Source: Synergistaceae bacterium (GTDB lineage: Bacteria > Synergistota > Synergistia > Synergistales > Aminithiophilaceae). From it: a DNA stretch of 64,000 nt. Under the pieces are notes generated by a model. That model did not search any database, had not been told where the DNA came from, and saw nothing but the letters and a program-made list of their open reading frames with translations. The translations under genes were made by a program, and so were the position numbers. Positions 52,467 through 61,924 of the stretch are shown here, piece after piece (position 1 is the stretch's first letter; every line of letters begins with the position of its first letter). The DNA is taken from assembly GCA_016756725.1 (NCBI GenBank), contig JAESII010000007.1, positions 148,985 to 212,984 of the forward strand, in the 5' to 3' direction.

Positions 52467-52502
52467 GAAAAAAAGACGAGGGGTCGCAAAGCGCCCCTCG
52501 TC
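52467..52502 (-). terminator. Intrinsic terminator of rplM-rpsI
   Basis: Stem GACGAGGGG/CCCCTCGTC, followed on the minus strand by eight T residues, 23 bp beyond the rpsI stop. Confidence 0.9.
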
Positions 52503-52524
52503 GATCTTCCCGGTGAAATGGCAA

Positions 52525-52920
52525 TTAACGCTTGGAGAACTGCCTCCGTCCGCGGGCACCCTTGAGCCCGTACTTCTTGCGCTCCACCATGCGGGAGTCG
52601 CGAGAGAGGAAACCGCCGCGTTTCAACACGGGGCGAAGCTCAGGGTTCATCTTGATCAGGGCGCGGGCGATGCCCAGGCGCACAGCACCGGCCTGGCCGG
52701 TGAGGCCGCCGCCTTCGGCCTTGACGAAGACGTCAAGCTTGCTCTCCATGCCGCTGGCGCGGAGAGGTTCGAGGGCGCTATTGGCCCAGATAAGTCTGGG
52801 GAAGTAGTTCTCCACGGACCGACCGTTGACGAGGACCTTGCCCTCGCCGGAACGGACCCGCACCCGGGCAACGGCAGTCTTCCGCCGACCGGTGCCCCAG
52901 AAGAAGTCAATCGGTTGCAT
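52525..52920 (-). CDS. rpsI: Ribosomal protein S9
   Basis: 131 residues, with [26 protein letters not shown] and the invariant C-terminal [24 protein letters not shown], whose last Arg reaches the ribosomal P site. Co-transcribed with rplM, 34 bp upstream. Confidence 0.98.
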   Translation of the reverse strand: MQPIDFFWGTGRRKTAVARVRVRSGEGKVLVNGRSVENYFPRLIWANSALEPLRASGMESKLDVFVKAEGGGLTGQAGAVRLGIARALIKMNPELRPVLKRGGFLSRDSRMVERKKYGLKGARGRRQFSKR

Positions 52921-52954
52921 TCACAGGACCTCCTTCCGTGCTCTGTCGACGGAC

Positions 52955-53386
52955 CTAAAAATCCAGGGGCTCAGGCTTCTGAGCCGCATGGGGGTGATTG
53001 GGACCGGCATAGACCTTCAGTTTGCGGTCATGGGAGAGCTTGCCCTTGGGCAGCATACCCCGGATGACCTTCTCGACGAGGCGATCGGGCCGCTTGGCCA
53101 TCATTTCGCCGTAGGTGCGGCTGCGGAACCCGCCGGGATGGCCGGAATGACGGTAGACCCGCTTCCGCTCCAGCTTGTTGCCGCTGATGTGGACCTTGTC
53201 AGCGTTGACGACGATGACGAAATCGCCCGTATCCACGTGAGGGGTGTAGATGGGCTTATGCTTGCCCATCAGAACTCTGGCGACCTGTGAGGCCATGCGT
53301 CCCAGGGTCTTGTCGGCGGCATCGACGACATACCATTTCCGCTCGACCGTCTCCTTTTTGGCCATGAAGGTACGGCTTTCCTTCAT
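52955..53386 (-). CDS. rplM: Ribosomal protein L13
   Basis: 143 residues, with [59 protein letters not shown], the highly conserved L13 core. ATG 53386 follows a GGAGTGAAGG site. Driven by the promoter at 53473-53501. Confidence 0.98.
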   Translation of the reverse strand: MKESRTFMAKKETVERKWYVVDAADKTLGRMASQVARVLMGKHKPIYTPHVDTGDFVIVVNADKVHISGNKLERKRVYRHSGHPGGFRSRTYGEMMAKRPDRLVEKVIRGMLPKGKLSHDRKLKVYAGPNHPHAAQKPEPLDF

Positions 53387-53472
53387 AAAACCTTCACTCC
53401 TTCATCTAAACCTGTATTGACTTTGAAGGCACGAGTATCTATCTCGCCGCCCTGGTTGCAGAGGCGACGTCA

Positions 53473-53501
53473 ATTCTATAAGAGGCCCCGACGGGTGTCA
53501 A
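53473..53501 (-). promoter_or_regulatory. Promoter of rplM-rpsI
   Basis: On the minus strand TTGACA (53501-53496), 17 nt, TAGAAT (53478-53473), about 85 nt upstream of rplM. Confidence 0.8.
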
Positions 53502-53514
53502 GAAAAGACACTGC

Positions 53515-53540
53515 GGGTCGGTGTGTGGGGGGGCCGACCC
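53515..53540 (-). terminator. Terminator after the NAPRTase gene
   Basis: Stem GGGTCGG/CCGACCC with a 12-nt loop, followed on the minus strand by GCAGTGTCTTTTCTTG. It separates the secG-NAPRTase unit from the rplM promoter. Confidence 0.6.
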
Positions 53541-53585
53541 TGGCGAGACGCCTTACAGAAAATGGCAGCTTCTTTCTCCGGGAAA

Positions 53586-54620
53586 TCAGAAGGCTCCCAA
53601 CCGGGGACTGCCGGTCTTTCCCGGAATCCGCCCCCTCTTGGCGACAGGACGGCCGTCAATCATCTTGAGATCCATCGTCATGTCCCGGGACGAGCCGTGG
53701 GCGATGTAGCTTCCCACGCCGAAGCCGTCGGCACCGGCTTCGGCGAGAAGGGCGATCCGTTCCGGAGTGAGTCCGCCGGAAACGAAGATCCCCACCTCGG
53801 CGAAACCTTCCAGGTCGAGGCGGGCCCGTATCTCCCGGACGAGATCGGCCGTGACGCCGCCCCGTTCACCGGGGGTGTCGAGACGGATGCCCGCCAGTCG
53901 CCCCTGGAGAGCCCGGGCGACGCGGAGGGCCTCTTCGGCCTCGTCCTTGAAGGTGTCGACGAGGATGGTCCGCGCCTCCCCTTGAGGAAGGTAGTCGTCG
54001 TAGAGGTGGGCCAGCTCGACGGTATCGCCGACGATGAGGATGGCGGCGTGGGGAATGGTTCCCTGGGGCTGATGACCGGCGAGGCGCGCACCGAGGATGC
54101 AGCTCGCTCCGCTGCAGCCGGCCACGAGGGCAGCCCGCTCCATCGCCGGCGCGATGGCGGGATGAACGTGACGGGCTCCGAAACAGAGGACAGGTTTCCC
54201 TCCGGCGGCCTCGACGCAGAGAGACGCTGCCGTCGCCCAGGCCGTCGACGAGGCGAGCATGCCAAGCAGAACCGTCTCGTACATGCCGAAGGCCTCATAG
54301 GGACCTTCGATACGGACGAGGACTTCCTTGCCCTCGAAGCGGCTGCCCTCAGGGAGAGCCTCGATCTTCAAAGGAGCACCCTCCAGAAGGCGCAAAACCT
54401 CCGGGAGTCCCGCGAAGAGGCCTTCCCTGCGACAGAAGATCTCTGCCACGACCGACGTGGCCGCCCGCCCCGAAGCCCGAAGAAGCTCCAGAGTTTTGAC
54501 GAAGTAGATATCCGTCGTGTGACCGGCGAGGATTTCCTCGTGAGTCGCCGAAAGGAGTCTCCCCGGAGCGACGTCGAGGCCGCGGGCCTCGGCGAGAGTC
54601 TCAAGCCGTTTCTGGGCCAT
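53586..54620 (-). CDS. pncB: Nicotinate phosphoribosyltransferase
   Basis: A 344-residue type II phosphoribosyltransferase-fold enzyme: ATHEEILAGHTTDIYF, GPYEAFGMYETVLLGMLASSTAWATAA, FGARHVHPAIAPAMERAALVAG, GTIPHAAIL, VDTFKDE, GIRLDTPGERG and FVSGGLTPERI. The GARHxHP and GT.PHA motifs separate it from quinolinate phosphoribosyltransferase. It salvages nicotinate to NAD. It starts 13 bp after the secG stop and is probably co-transcribed. Confidence 0.9.
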   Translation of the reverse strand: MAQKRLETLAEARGLDVAPGRLLSATHEEILAGHTTDIYFVKTLELLRASGRAATSVVAEIFCRREGLFAGLPEVLRLLEGAPLKIEALPEGSRFEGKEVLVRIEGPYEAFGMYETVLLGMLASSTAWATAASLCVEAAGGKPVLCFGARHVHPAIAPAMERAALVAGCSGASCILGARLAGHQPQGTIPHAAILIVGDTVELAHLYDDYLPQGEARTILVDTFKDEAEEALRVARALQGRLAGIRLDTPGERGGVTADLVREIRARLDLEGFAEVGIFVSGGLTPERIALLAEAGADGFGVGSYIAHGSSRDMTMDLKMIDGRPVAKRGRIPGKTGSPRLGAF

Positions 54621-54633
54621 GTCAGGGCACCGG

Positions 54634-54855
54634 CTAGAGAATGACCAAAACGAGCGACGAAACCATAAAGAGTGTCGTCAGGACGACGGTGATCTTGGTG
54701 AGGATGGTGAAACGCTGCCACTGCCCACCCGTATCGGCCTGAGTTCCGCCTCCGAAGATGCCGGAGAACCCCCCCGTCTTGCGCTGCTGGAGCAGGACGA
54801 CAGCCATCAGGCCGACGGCTAGTGCGATGTGGATGAGGCTAAGGAATACTTTCAT
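54634..54855 (-). CDS. secG: Preprotein translocase subunit SecG
   Basis: 73 residues, two helices joined by a Gly-rich loop: LIHIALAVGLMAVVLLQQRKTGGFSGIFGGGTQ, then FTILTKITVVLTTLFMVSSLVLVI, typical SecG. It overlaps the rdgB-type gene by 17 bp. Confidence 0.95.
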   Translation of the reverse strand: MKVFLSLIHIALAVGLMAVVLLQQRKTGGFSGIFGGGTQADTGGQWQRFTILTKITVVLTTLFMVSSLVLVIL

Positions 54856-55483
54856 GGTCTAAACCCCCTAGCGGTGTTCGATTGCAATCAAGAAGATATT
54901 GTAACACGAAAGGATCATCAAGCCTACAGGCCAAAAGGCGCGTGGCCTTTGCCCTGTGAGAATAGCGGGCCTTCTCGGCGCCGGCCATCTCGGCGAAGGT
55001 CCGCGTCTCGCCGTCGGGAATGAAAAGGGGATCATAGCCGAAACCTCCTTCTCCCCGGGGCTCTTCGGTGAGCATGCCCCAGCAGACTCCGGTGGCTTCC
55101 CACTCCCGATCGCCGGCGACGAGCACAAGAGAAGCGACAAAACAGGCACGGCGGTTCCTCTGACCTCTCATGGCCTCCAGCAGCCAGGCGATCCGCCCGG
55201 CGTCATCATCGCCCATTCTGGCGGAAAGAACGCCGGGAGCCCCTCCCAGCGCCTGGACCTCAAGGCCGCTGTCGTCGGCTAGGGCCGGCAGACCGGTGAA
55301 GCCGTTCCAGGCCCTGGCCTTGAGGCGGGCATTGCCGACGTAGGTTCTTTCCGTCTCGTCCACTTCCAGAGAGCCGAGACTGGGACCGGCAAGGACCTCA
55401 AGGCCCAGGGGGGAGAAGAGGGAGTCAAGCTCCCGTAGCTTATCCCTGTTGGAGCTCGCCAGCACGACGACGGCTTTCGGCAA
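54839..55483 (-). CDS. rdgB: Non-canonical purine NTP pyrophosphatase (RdgB/HAM1)
   Basis: A 214-residue enzyme that hydrolyses ITP, dITP and XTP. VVVLASSNRDKLRELDSLF (family ATxNxxKxxE start), ETERTYVGNARLKARA, ALADDSGLEVQALGGAPGVLSARM, GGFGYDPLFIPDGETRTFAEM. The usual SHRGRA end is SHRAKATR here, and the C-terminus is slightly long. TTG 55483 lies inside the rph 3' end behind GAGGAGGAAG. Confidence 0.93.
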   Translation of the reverse strand: MPKAVVVLASSNRDKLRELDSLFSPLGLEVLAGPSLGSLEVDETERTYVGNARLKARAWNGFTGLPALADDSGLEVQALGGAPGVLSARMGDDDAGRIAWLLEAMRGQRNRRACFVASLVLVAGDREWEATGVCWGMLTEEPRGEGGFGYDPLFIPDGETRTFAEMAGAEKARYSHRAKATRLLACRLDDPFVLQYLLDCNRTPLGGLDHESIP

Positions 55484-56231
55484 GAGCTTCCTCCTCCTTG
55501 TCCGTCAGATTGAGACTTTCCTTCTGAAGCTTTCGGATCCGGTCGAGGCCCGTCCCGGCGAGGTCCAGAAAGAGGTCAAGCTCCGCACGACTCAACGTGC
55601 CCTTTTCTCCCGTAGCCTGGACCTCAATGAAGGCTCCTTCTTCGTCGCCGACGATGTTGGCATCCACCTCGGCGACGCTGTCCTCCTCGTAGCAGAGGTC
55701 CAGAAGAGCCCGCCCCGCGACTTTGCCAACACTCACGGCTGAGATGAGGGACCGCAGGGGCAAGAGGTCGAGCCGTTCTTCCCTCAGAAGAAAGCGCAGC
55801 GCATCGACAAGGGCCACTGAGGCACCGGAGATGGCCGCCGTCCGGGTCCCTCCGTCAGCCTGGAGCACGTCGCAATCGATCCAGATCGTCCGTTCGCCCA
55901 GAAGGGAAAGATGAACGGCCGACCGCAGCGAACGGCCAATAAGCCGCTGGATCTCCTGAGCCCGCCCCCCGATGTGGCCGCGGACACCGTCGCGGATGGT
56001 GCGCGTCGCCGTGGCCCGCGGCACCATGGCGTATTCGGCCGTGACCCACCCCTGCCCGGTCCCCCGTAGGAACGGGGGGACCTTCTCCTCCACCGAGGCC
56101 GTGCAGAGGATTTTCGTCTGCCCCCAAGAGACGAGGACGGACCCTTCGGCGTAACGGTTGACGGCCCGCTCGAAGGTGATCAGCCGCAGTTCGTCGCCGA
56201 GACGGCCATCAAGGCGTCCGTTCTCCCCCAT
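55440..56231 (-). CDS. rph: Ribonuclease PH
   Basis: A 263-residue phosphorolytic 3'-5' exonuclease trimming tRNA ends: GSVLVSWGQTKILCTASVEEKVPPFLRGTGQGWVTAEYAMVPRAT, RAQEIQRLIGRSLR, DCDVLQADGGTRTAAISGA, DLCYEEDSVAEVDANIV. All RNase PH core motifs are present. It has a short extra C-terminal helix. rph-rdgB is a common bacterial pair; it overlaps the GerMN gene stop. Confidence 0.96.
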   Translation of the reverse strand: MGENGRLDGRLGDELRLITFERAVNRYAEGSVLVSWGQTKILCTASVEEKVPPFLRGTGQGWVTAEYAMVPRATATRTIRDGVRGHIGGRAQEIQRLIGRSLRSAVHLSLLGERTIWIDCDVLQADGGTRTAAISGASVALVDALRFLLREERLDLLPLRSLISAVSVGKVAGRALLDLCYEEDSVAEVDANIVGDEEGAFIEVQATGEKGTLSRAELDLFLDLAGTGLDRIRKLQKESLNLTDKEEEALAESRRRAGELQQG

Positions 56232-56908
56232 CAGGAGCCCGCCCCCAGGGTCCAGGCGACGGTGAGATCGATGGGCTCCTTCTCGACCGGCTCCCGGCCG
56301 TTGACGAGGAAACGGACCCGCGAGAGGGGAGCGAAATTTTCCGTCAGGGTGCGGACAATGCCGGTGACAAGAAGCAGACCCTCTTCGGCCGTGATGGCCT
56401 GAAGGGAGGCTACAAAGGGTGCGTTGACGTCAACGTAGGCCGTCTCGCCGCTCCGGAAGAGGTGGAGCACCTGGACCTCGTCCTTGAGGACGTTCTGGCT
56501 CTTGAGACGGGCGAAGAGCTCCGAGAGGGAGCGACGGGCATCGTCCTCGAAGACGCCGGGAATCATCTCGAGAGTCTGGATCTTGAAGGCATCGCCCTCG
56601 GGAACGTAGAGTCTGACGGCGACCCGCTGGACCGAGCCGGAGGCGCTTCCGGCTCCGCTTTCGACGAGAAGGCGAGCGGCATCGCTTCCGGAGGAGACGA
56701 CATCCTTCTCGCTGGTCACGCCTCGCTTATCGAGGTAACGGAGCACCAGCGACGTCGATCCGTACCCGACGGCGAAACAGAGGGCGATCACCGAGACCCA
56801 GGCGATGATCCTGTAGGGAAGTTTGGCCTTCTGAGCCTCCTCATCGCGTGTTCTGCGAGGGATGATGGCCTCCATCTCCTGTTGATCAATCGGTTCTTTC
56901 ATCGTCAT
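56231..56908 (-). CDS. GerMN-domain membrane-anchored protein
   Basis: 225 residues: a cytoplasmic basic segment, one membrane helix (IIAWVSVIALCFAVGYGSTSLVL, ~33-55), and a GerMN domain (VRLYVPEGDAFKIQTLEMIPG, GETAYVDVNAPFVASLQAITAEEGLLLVTGIVRTLTENFAPLSRVRFLVNG). GerMN domains occur in spore-germination and cell-envelope proteins; with the amidase encoded just upstream, a cell-wall role is likely. Translational coupling to rph through a TGATG junction. Confidence 0.87.
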   Translation of the reverse strand: MTMKEPIDQQEMEAIIPRRTRDEEAQKAKLPYRIIAWVSVIALCFAVGYGSTSLVLRYLDKRGVTSEKDVVSSGSDAARLLVESGAGSASGSVQRVAVRLYVPEGDAFKIQTLEMIPGVFEDDARRSLSELFARLKSQNVLKDEVQVLHLFRSGETAYVDVNAPFVASLQAITAEEGLLLVTGIVRTLTENFAPLSRVRFLVNGREPVEKEPIDLTVAWTLGAGS

Positions 56909-56931
56909 CAGCCCTTTCGAAAAAGAAGGCC

Positions 56932-58623
56932 TCAGGGAGCCTTCTTGATGTAATCCAGAATGCCCGGCGCCAGGGCGGCGGCCAGGCGCTGCTGATAGGA
57001 GGAGTCGGCCAAAAGACGGGCCTCGGACCGTTCCGTGATGAAGCCGAGCTCAAGGAGTACAGCCGGCATGGCCGCCCCGCGGAGGACGTAGAAGGGAGCC
57101 TGGGCGACGCGTCGCATCGAAAGCTTGGCCGCCTTGCCCCTCTGGAACATGGCCTCGGCCAGGCCGGTGCTCTCGCTGATCTTGGCGTTCTGCTGCATGT
57201 CACCGAGAATCTTAAGCAGCAGGTTAGTCCTCTTGTCGGCCCCGCCTCCCCCGCCGTTGCCATCCAGCTCGGCGTTTTCGATGAGGGCCAGCTGCATGGC
57301 GTCCTTGTCAGTCGGCAGGGCCATCAGGTAGATCTCGATGCCCGTGGCATGACGGCCTGCAGGAAGGGCGTTGATGTGGACGCTGACGAAGATATCGGCC
57401 CCCCAGTTGTTGGCCAGCTCCGTCCGCTCGGCAAGCTTGAGGTATCGATCGTCGCGGCGGGTGAGCCGCACGTCGGCGCCGAGACGCTGCAGTTCCTTTT
57501 CCATTTTCAGGGCGATCTGCAAATTCAGGTCCTTTTCTCTGAGCCCGAAGGCGACGGCGCCGGGATCCTTGCCTCCGTGGCCGGGATCAAGGACGACAAG
57601 AGGCTTGGCTCCCTTGGCCGGAGCGGGACGGGGCGATGAAGGGGGGGGAGCCGGCATCGGATCCGGCGATGGCACAGGCTCCGATGCCTCTGTTCCGACA
57701 AGGAAGTCTACTACGTAGCGCGGTGGCGAGGGGAGGAAAAAGTGCTTCACCTCCCAGGAAGGGTGGTCGAAGGCGAAAGAGACACTCCCGCCGTGGTCGG
57801 TGACAGAAAGGGCCATGGCCCCGTCGGGGCAGTGCCTGTCGAGATCTCCGGGCGAGGCTCCCCTGAAGACGAGCGTCGTCTTGCCCGGCTTGAGGAAGAC
57901 CTTCGGGTCCTGGGCTCCGTCGAGGTCGAAAACGGCACGGATCGCTCCGCCCTGATCACCCCAGCGAAGGGCTCTGACCCCATGGCCCGTGAACGTCTCG
58001 CCCGATGGGGATTGAGTCCTCCCCGGTTCCAGAGCGGCCACCATCTCCTTTAGCCTTCGATCGAGCTCCGTCTTCGGCTCGCCTTCGTCCGGTTCGGGCT
58101 GGTCGGACACATCCGTGGCCTTTTCCGCTACGGGAGGCTCCGGCAGCGGAGCCACACCGGGCACGGAAGGCGTTGTCAACCTTGTTCGAGGCTCAGCCTT
58201 GCCTTCGCCGGCCCACCGGAACCCCCTTGCCGGCGGCAGGCCTTCGAGGAGGTTCAGCAGTCGGATCATCGTCGATGCCTCGATCCACCAGAGATCCTCC
58301 GCAGCGGTGATCGATGAGGCCAGGGGAATGATCTGGGCGTTGAAACGGGCCACGGAGGCGTTTTTGACGCACTCCAGTTCCCCCTTGGAGCCGGAAAGGT
58401 AAACACTTTCCTTCTCCTCTCTGAAGGGCAGGGCAGCCAATTTCGCCACGTCGCTCAGAGCGACGAGGCGCAAGCCTCCAGCGTCGCGGATTTCCACGGC
58501 GCCGAGAAGATCGTTGCCCTTCCAGAGATTCCAGGCCGCCCCCTCGGCGGAGGGAACCAGGCAGAAAAGGAGCAGAAGGGCAAGAAACCTAGAGACCGGC
58601 GATCGCCATGTCGTCAACGGCAA
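56932..58623 (-). CDS. N-acetylmuramoyl-L-alanine amidase (AMIN-type region plus Amidase_3)
   Basis: 563 residues from TTG 58623, which has CAGGAGG 8 nt upstream inside the 3' end of the TldD-type gene; the track start is too early. Signal peptide (FLALLLLFCLVPSAEGA), a copper-amine-oxidase-like or AMIN N-terminal region, a Pro-rich linker (PVPSPDPMPAPPPSSPRPAPAKG) and a zinc Amidase_3 domain: VLDPGHGGKDPGA (first His), EKDLNLQIALKMEKELQ (Glu), SVHINALP (His), PAVLLELGFITE (catalytic Glu). It cleaves peptide stems from glycan strands in the periplasm, e.g. at division. Confidence 0.93.
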   Translation of the reverse strand: MPLTTWRSPVSRFLALLLLFCLVPSAEGAAWNLWKGNDLLGAVEIRDAGGLRLVALSDVAKLAALPFREEKESVYLSGSKGELECVKNASVARFNAQIIPLASSITAAEDLWWIEASTMIRLLNLLEGLPPARGFRWAGEGKAEPRTRLTTPSVPGVAPLPEPPVAEKATDVSDQPEPDEGEPKTELDRRLKEMVAALEPGRTQSPSGETFTGHGVRALRWGDQGGAIRAVFDLDGAQDPKVFLKPGKTTLVFRGASPGDLDRHCPDGAMALSVTDHGGSVSFAFDHPSWEVKHFFLPSPPRYVVDFLVGTEASEPVPSPDPMPAPPPSSPRPAPAKGAKPLVVLDPGHGGKDPGAVAFGLREKDLNLQIALKMEKELQRLGADVRLTRRDDRYLKLAERTELANNWGADIFVSVHINALPAGRHATGIEIYLMALPTDKDAMQLALIENAELDGNGGGGGADKRTNLLLKILGDMQQNAKISESTGLAEAMFQRGKAAKLSMRRVAQAPFYVLRGAAMPAVLLELGFITERSEARLLADSSYQQRLAAALAPGILDYIKKAP

Positions 58624-59950
58624 GAGCGGAACCTCCTGTTGTTCCGAAAAAGCGGAGTTCTTTTCCCAAGGCCTTGACTCCGGCGAGAAGATCGAGGATC
58701 GATCCGGCCATGGTGACGCCGGCAACGGGTTCGGCGGGATGGCCGCTTCGGATGAGGGCACCCTTGATACCCAGGGAGAACTCGCCGCTCACCGTGTCGA
58801 CGGTGTGAAGCCCCATGATCTCGGTGACGAAAATTCCCCCTTCCGCAGCCTTGAGGAGATCCTCCGTCGAGGCCGTCCCGGGCAAGAAGAAGAGGTTGTT
58901 GGTTCCCACATCGGGCAGGGTGCCCACACCGCGGGCACCGTTGCCCGTCGAGGCACGACCTTCCAGTCTGGCATGGCGGAGGTCGTAAAGGAAAGACAAG
59001 ACGCGCCCCCCCTCGAGAAGGGTCGTGCGACCGGTGGGGACGCCTTCACCGTCGACGAGGGAACTGCCCATCCCTCCGGGGATGCGTCCGTCGTCGACGA
59101 GGGTCAGACAGGAGGCTGCAACCGCGTCTCCCATACGTCCGGCAAGGAGGGAACTCTTCCGACGGACATTGGAGGCGAGAAAGAGCTCTCCCAGGAGATC
59201 GACAAAATCAGCCGTCACTTCAGCATCGAGGACGAGAGGATACCGCCCCGTCGGCAGGGACTTCCCTCCCAGGACGAGAGCCGTCTTCTCGACGGCCTCG
59301 CGGGCATGGAAGAGAGGATCAAGACCCTTGAGGCTGCGGGACTCGCCGCCACTGCCTCCCATTTCGACAGTCTCTCCCTCTTCGAGGACGACGGAGACGC
59401 CGCAGGCGGCAAAAGTCGCCCGATGCCAGAAGGAAAGGCCTTCGGTGGAGGCATAGAAACCTTCGCCCCAGCCGTCATCCCAGGAGGCACTGCGCACGGC
59501 CACGATCCGGGGGTCGCAGTCACGGGCCCTGCCGTCCATAGAACGGCACAGCTCGTGGCGCTCTGAGGCCGTCAGGGCCATGATACGGGGATCTTCGAGC
59601 TCAAGATCCACCTCATCGGCAGCAGGCCCGCCATAAAGTCCGAGCCCTTCAAGAACCTCGGCCTGGCGACAGTTGTGCAGGCTCCACTGGAGCAGATGTT
59701 CCAGGCGATGGCGGTCCAGACTGTTGACGAAGGCGACGCCCTGGCGGCCCGCGCCGTCAAGAAGGCGCAGCCCCAACCCCTGGCCCGACCCCATCCGATC
59801 CTCTTCGGGTTCGCCGTCACAGAGGGAAAAGGAGTTGCGCACCCCCCAGGTCCAGAGAAGATCCGCCTGGGCCGCTCCCCGTCTGAGTGCGGCGTCGAGG
59901 AGCCAGGTCGCGGCCCCTTCGACGTCTTCGCGCCGCACCCTTTCGATCAA
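58589..59950 (-). CDS. TldD/PmbA family metallopeptidase-related protein (PmbA/TldE-like)
   Basis: 453 residues, with GLGLRLLDGAGRQGVAFVNSLD, VTADFVDLLGELFLASNVRRKSSLLAGRMGDAVA, GEGVPTGRTTLLEGGRVLSFLYDLRHA, GTLPDVGTNNLFFLPG and VDTVSGEFSLGIKGALIRSG. The pattern fits PmbA/TldE, which lacks the TldD zinc motif. Normally both partners form a heterodimeric protease; no tldD is in this window. It overlaps the amidase start by 35 bp and the aldolase gene by 4 bp. Confidence 0.9.
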   Translation of the reverse strand: MIERVRREDVEGAATWLLDAALRRGAAQADLLWTWGVRNSFSLCDGEPEEDRMGSGQGLGLRLLDGAGRQGVAFVNSLDRHRLEHLLQWSLHNCRQAEVLEGLGLYGGPAADEVDLELEDPRIMALTASERHELCRSMDGRARDCDPRIVAVRSASWDDGWGEGFYASTEGLSFWHRATFAACGVSVVLEEGETVEMGGSGGESRSLKGLDPLFHAREAVEKTALVLGGKSLPTGRYPLVLDAEVTADFVDLLGELFLASNVRRKSSLLAGRMGDAVAASCLTLVDDGRIPGGMGSSLVDGEGVPTGRTTLLEGGRVLSFLYDLRHARLEGRASTGNGARGVGTLPDVGTNNLFFLPGTASTEDLLKAAEGGIFVTEIMGLHTVDTVSGEFSLGIKGALIRSGHPAEPVAGVTMAGSILDLLAGVKALGKELRFFGTTGGSALAVDDMAIAGL

Positions 59951-60981
59951 AGCGACTGCACCGCCTCGACGAGGGACTTCCCGATCTCCTCAACGGCCAC
60001 GGAAGGCACGTCAAGGTGCGTCACGATACGAATCAAGGCGGGACCTGCCTTGCCGACAAGGACACCCCGGCTACGACAGGCCTCGATGAAGGCCGTTTCC
60101 AGGCCTTCCCGGGGAAGGCGGAAATAGATCATGTTCGTGCCGTTGGGGACGTCCATCAGGTCGACGGCACTGTCACGGAGAATCGAGGCGAGCCGCCGCG
60201 CCTTCTCATGATCCTCGGCGAGACGGTCGATACGGGATCGAAGGGCGACAAGGCCGGCAGCGGCCAAGATCCCCGCCTGTCGCATGCCGCCGCCGAGGGC
60301 CTTACGCCACTTGCGAGCTTTCATGATCAGCTCCTGGGGACCACAGAGGAGGGAGCCGACGGGGGCTCCCAAACCCTTGGAGAGACAGATCTGGACGGAA
60401 TCGACGAGACTGCCGTATCGCGCGGGGGCGACGCCCCAGGCTACGGAGGCGTTGAAGAGACGGGCCCCGTCAAGGTGAAGGAGAACGCCCTTCTCCCTGG
60501 CTGCCTGACAGAGGGGTTCCATCTCCTCCGGAGAGAGGGCACGGCCGCCACAGGCGTTATGGGTGTTTTCCAGACAGAGAAGCCTCGTTCTCACCTGGTG
60601 GACATCCCTGCCGTCATAACAGAGCGAAAGGAAGGACTCCAGGGGAGGAAGCCCCTCGGCGTCGTCGACGGGAAGGGGCATGATGCCCCCCAGGGCGGCC
60701 ATCCCACCAGCCTCATACTTGAAGATGTGAGACCGCATGCCGATCACGGCCCCCTCTCCACGCTGGCAGTGAGAAAGGAGGGCCAGCAGATTACCCATCG
60801 TCCCCGACGCCGCAAAAAGGGAGGCCTCCATGCCGAGCAGGCGGGCTCCTTCCCTTTCCAGTTCGATGACCGTCGGGTCCTCGACATAGACGTCGTCGCC
60901 GACAGGAGCCTCGGCCATAGCCTTTCTCATGACGGCGCAGGGGCGCGTAACGGTGTCACTTCGAAGATCCCACAAAGACAT
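59947..60981 (-). CDS. ltaE: Low-specificity L-threonine aldolase
   Basis: 344 residues, PLP fold type I: DLRSDTVTRPCAVMRKAMAEAPVGDDVYVEDPTV, ASGTMGNLLALL, ENTHNACGGRALS, LHLDGARLFNASVA and the PLP Lys in SVQICLSKGLGAPVGSLLCG. It splits threonine or allo-threonine into glycine and acetaldehyde, which can feed the glycine reductase pathway. ATG 60981 behind GGGAGGG. 4-bp overlap with the TldD/PmbA-type gene. Confidence 0.95.
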   Translation of the reverse strand: MSLWDLRSDTVTRPCAVMRKAMAEAPVGDDVYVEDPTVIELEREGARLLGMEASLFAASGTMGNLLALLSHCQRGEGAVIGMRSHIFKYEAGGMAALGGIMPLPVDDAEGLPPLESFLSLCYDGRDVHQVRTRLLCLENTHNACGGRALSPEEMEPLCQAAREKGVLLHLDGARLFNASVAWGVAPARYGSLVDSVQICLSKGLGAPVGSLLCGPQELIMKARKWRKALGGGMRQAGILAAAGLVALRSRIDRLAEDHEKARRLASILRDSAVDLMDVPNGTNMIYFRLPREGLETAFIEACRSRGVLVGKAGPALIRIVTHLDVPSVAVEEIGKSLVEAVQSL

Positions 60982-61009
60982 GGTTATCCCTCCCGGGAAC
61001 AGTCAATTC

Positions 61010-61924
61010 TCAGAAACCATCCTGGAGAGAGCTTTTGGGAAAACCCTCCCTCGAAGAGGCGAGATTCATGAGGAACAGATAGGGGAAATGACTTTCTTCT
61101 ATTTCCACGCCCAGAGCGACGTCCGGGCGATTGGCACCATGATAATCGGAGCCTGCCGTTGGCTCCAGTCCCATTTCGGCGGCGAGGCGGAGGAAACGGA
61201 GCCGCTCCGCGGCGGCATGATGGCCGGAGTAGCACTCTAGCCCCCACAATCCGGCATCCTTGAGTCGGAAGAGTAGCCGTTTCAGCTCGTCGTCGTCAAG
61301 ACCGGTCTGGATCGGATGGGCCAACGAGGCGACGCCTCCCGCAGCCCCGATGGTCTCGATGCAGCTTTCGGCGTCAAGGCGCCGGCGGGGAACATAAGCG
61401 GCGCCATCACGTCCGAGGAATCGCTGGAAGGCCGTCGTCATGTCCGGTACGTAGCCTCTGCGGACAAGGGCACGGGCGATATGGGGCCTGGCGACGACAT
61501 CGCCGCAAGCTTCCCGTTCGATCTCTTCCGCCTCGAGGGGACAACCGAGGTCGGCTAGACGGAGGCGCACGGCCTCGTTTCTCTCCCGTCGCCTTTCCCG
61601 CAGACGGCAGAGGTGGCGCTCCAAGACGGAGGAACCGAGAACGATGCCGTAGCCCAGAATGTGAAGCGTGTAGGGTGCTTCTGCCGAAAGCTCGATTCCC
61701 GTCAGCCCCGTCAGGGAAGAACGGACACAGGCCTCGAGAAATTCGGGCAGCCCCGCCGTCGTGTCATGGTCGGTGAGGGCGACGAGATCCAGTCTCCCCT
61801 TCCCGGCCATGAGGGCAACTTCCTCCGGTGTCGCCGTGCCGTCGGAGGCCGTGCTGTGGACATGAAGATCGACGCGTCGCAAGTGGCGACGTGTCCTGTG
61901 GAAAAACTTACTTTTCCTCTTCAC
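61010..61924 (-). CDS. PHP-domain phosphoesterase (YciV/RNase AM-type)
   Basis: A PHP-fold protein with metal motifs VDLHVHSTASDGT (HxH), ALTDHDTTAG, ELSAE, ARPHIARAL, ASLAHPIQ, LECYSGHH and GSDYHG. Relatives hydrolyse 3',5'-bisphosphonucleotides or trim rRNA 5' ends. GTG 61924 overlaps the cheW end by 17 bp; TTG 61882 (LRRVDLHVHS), closer to the domain, is a possible alternative start. Confidence 0.9.
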   Translation of the reverse strand: MKRKSKFFHRTRRHLRRVDLHVHSTASDGTATPEEVALMAGKGRLDLVALTDHDTTAGLPEFLEACVRSSLTGLTGIELSAEAPYTLHILGYGIVLGSSVLERHLCRLRERRRERNEAVRLRLADLGCPLEAEEIEREACGDVVARPHIARALVRRGYVPDMTTAFQRFLGRDGAAYVPRRRLDAESCIETIGAAGGVASLAHPIQTGLDDDELKRLLFRLKDAGLWGLECYSGHHAAAERLRFLRLAAEMGLEPTAGSDYHGANRPDVALGVEIEESHFPYLFLMNLASSREGFPKSSLQDGF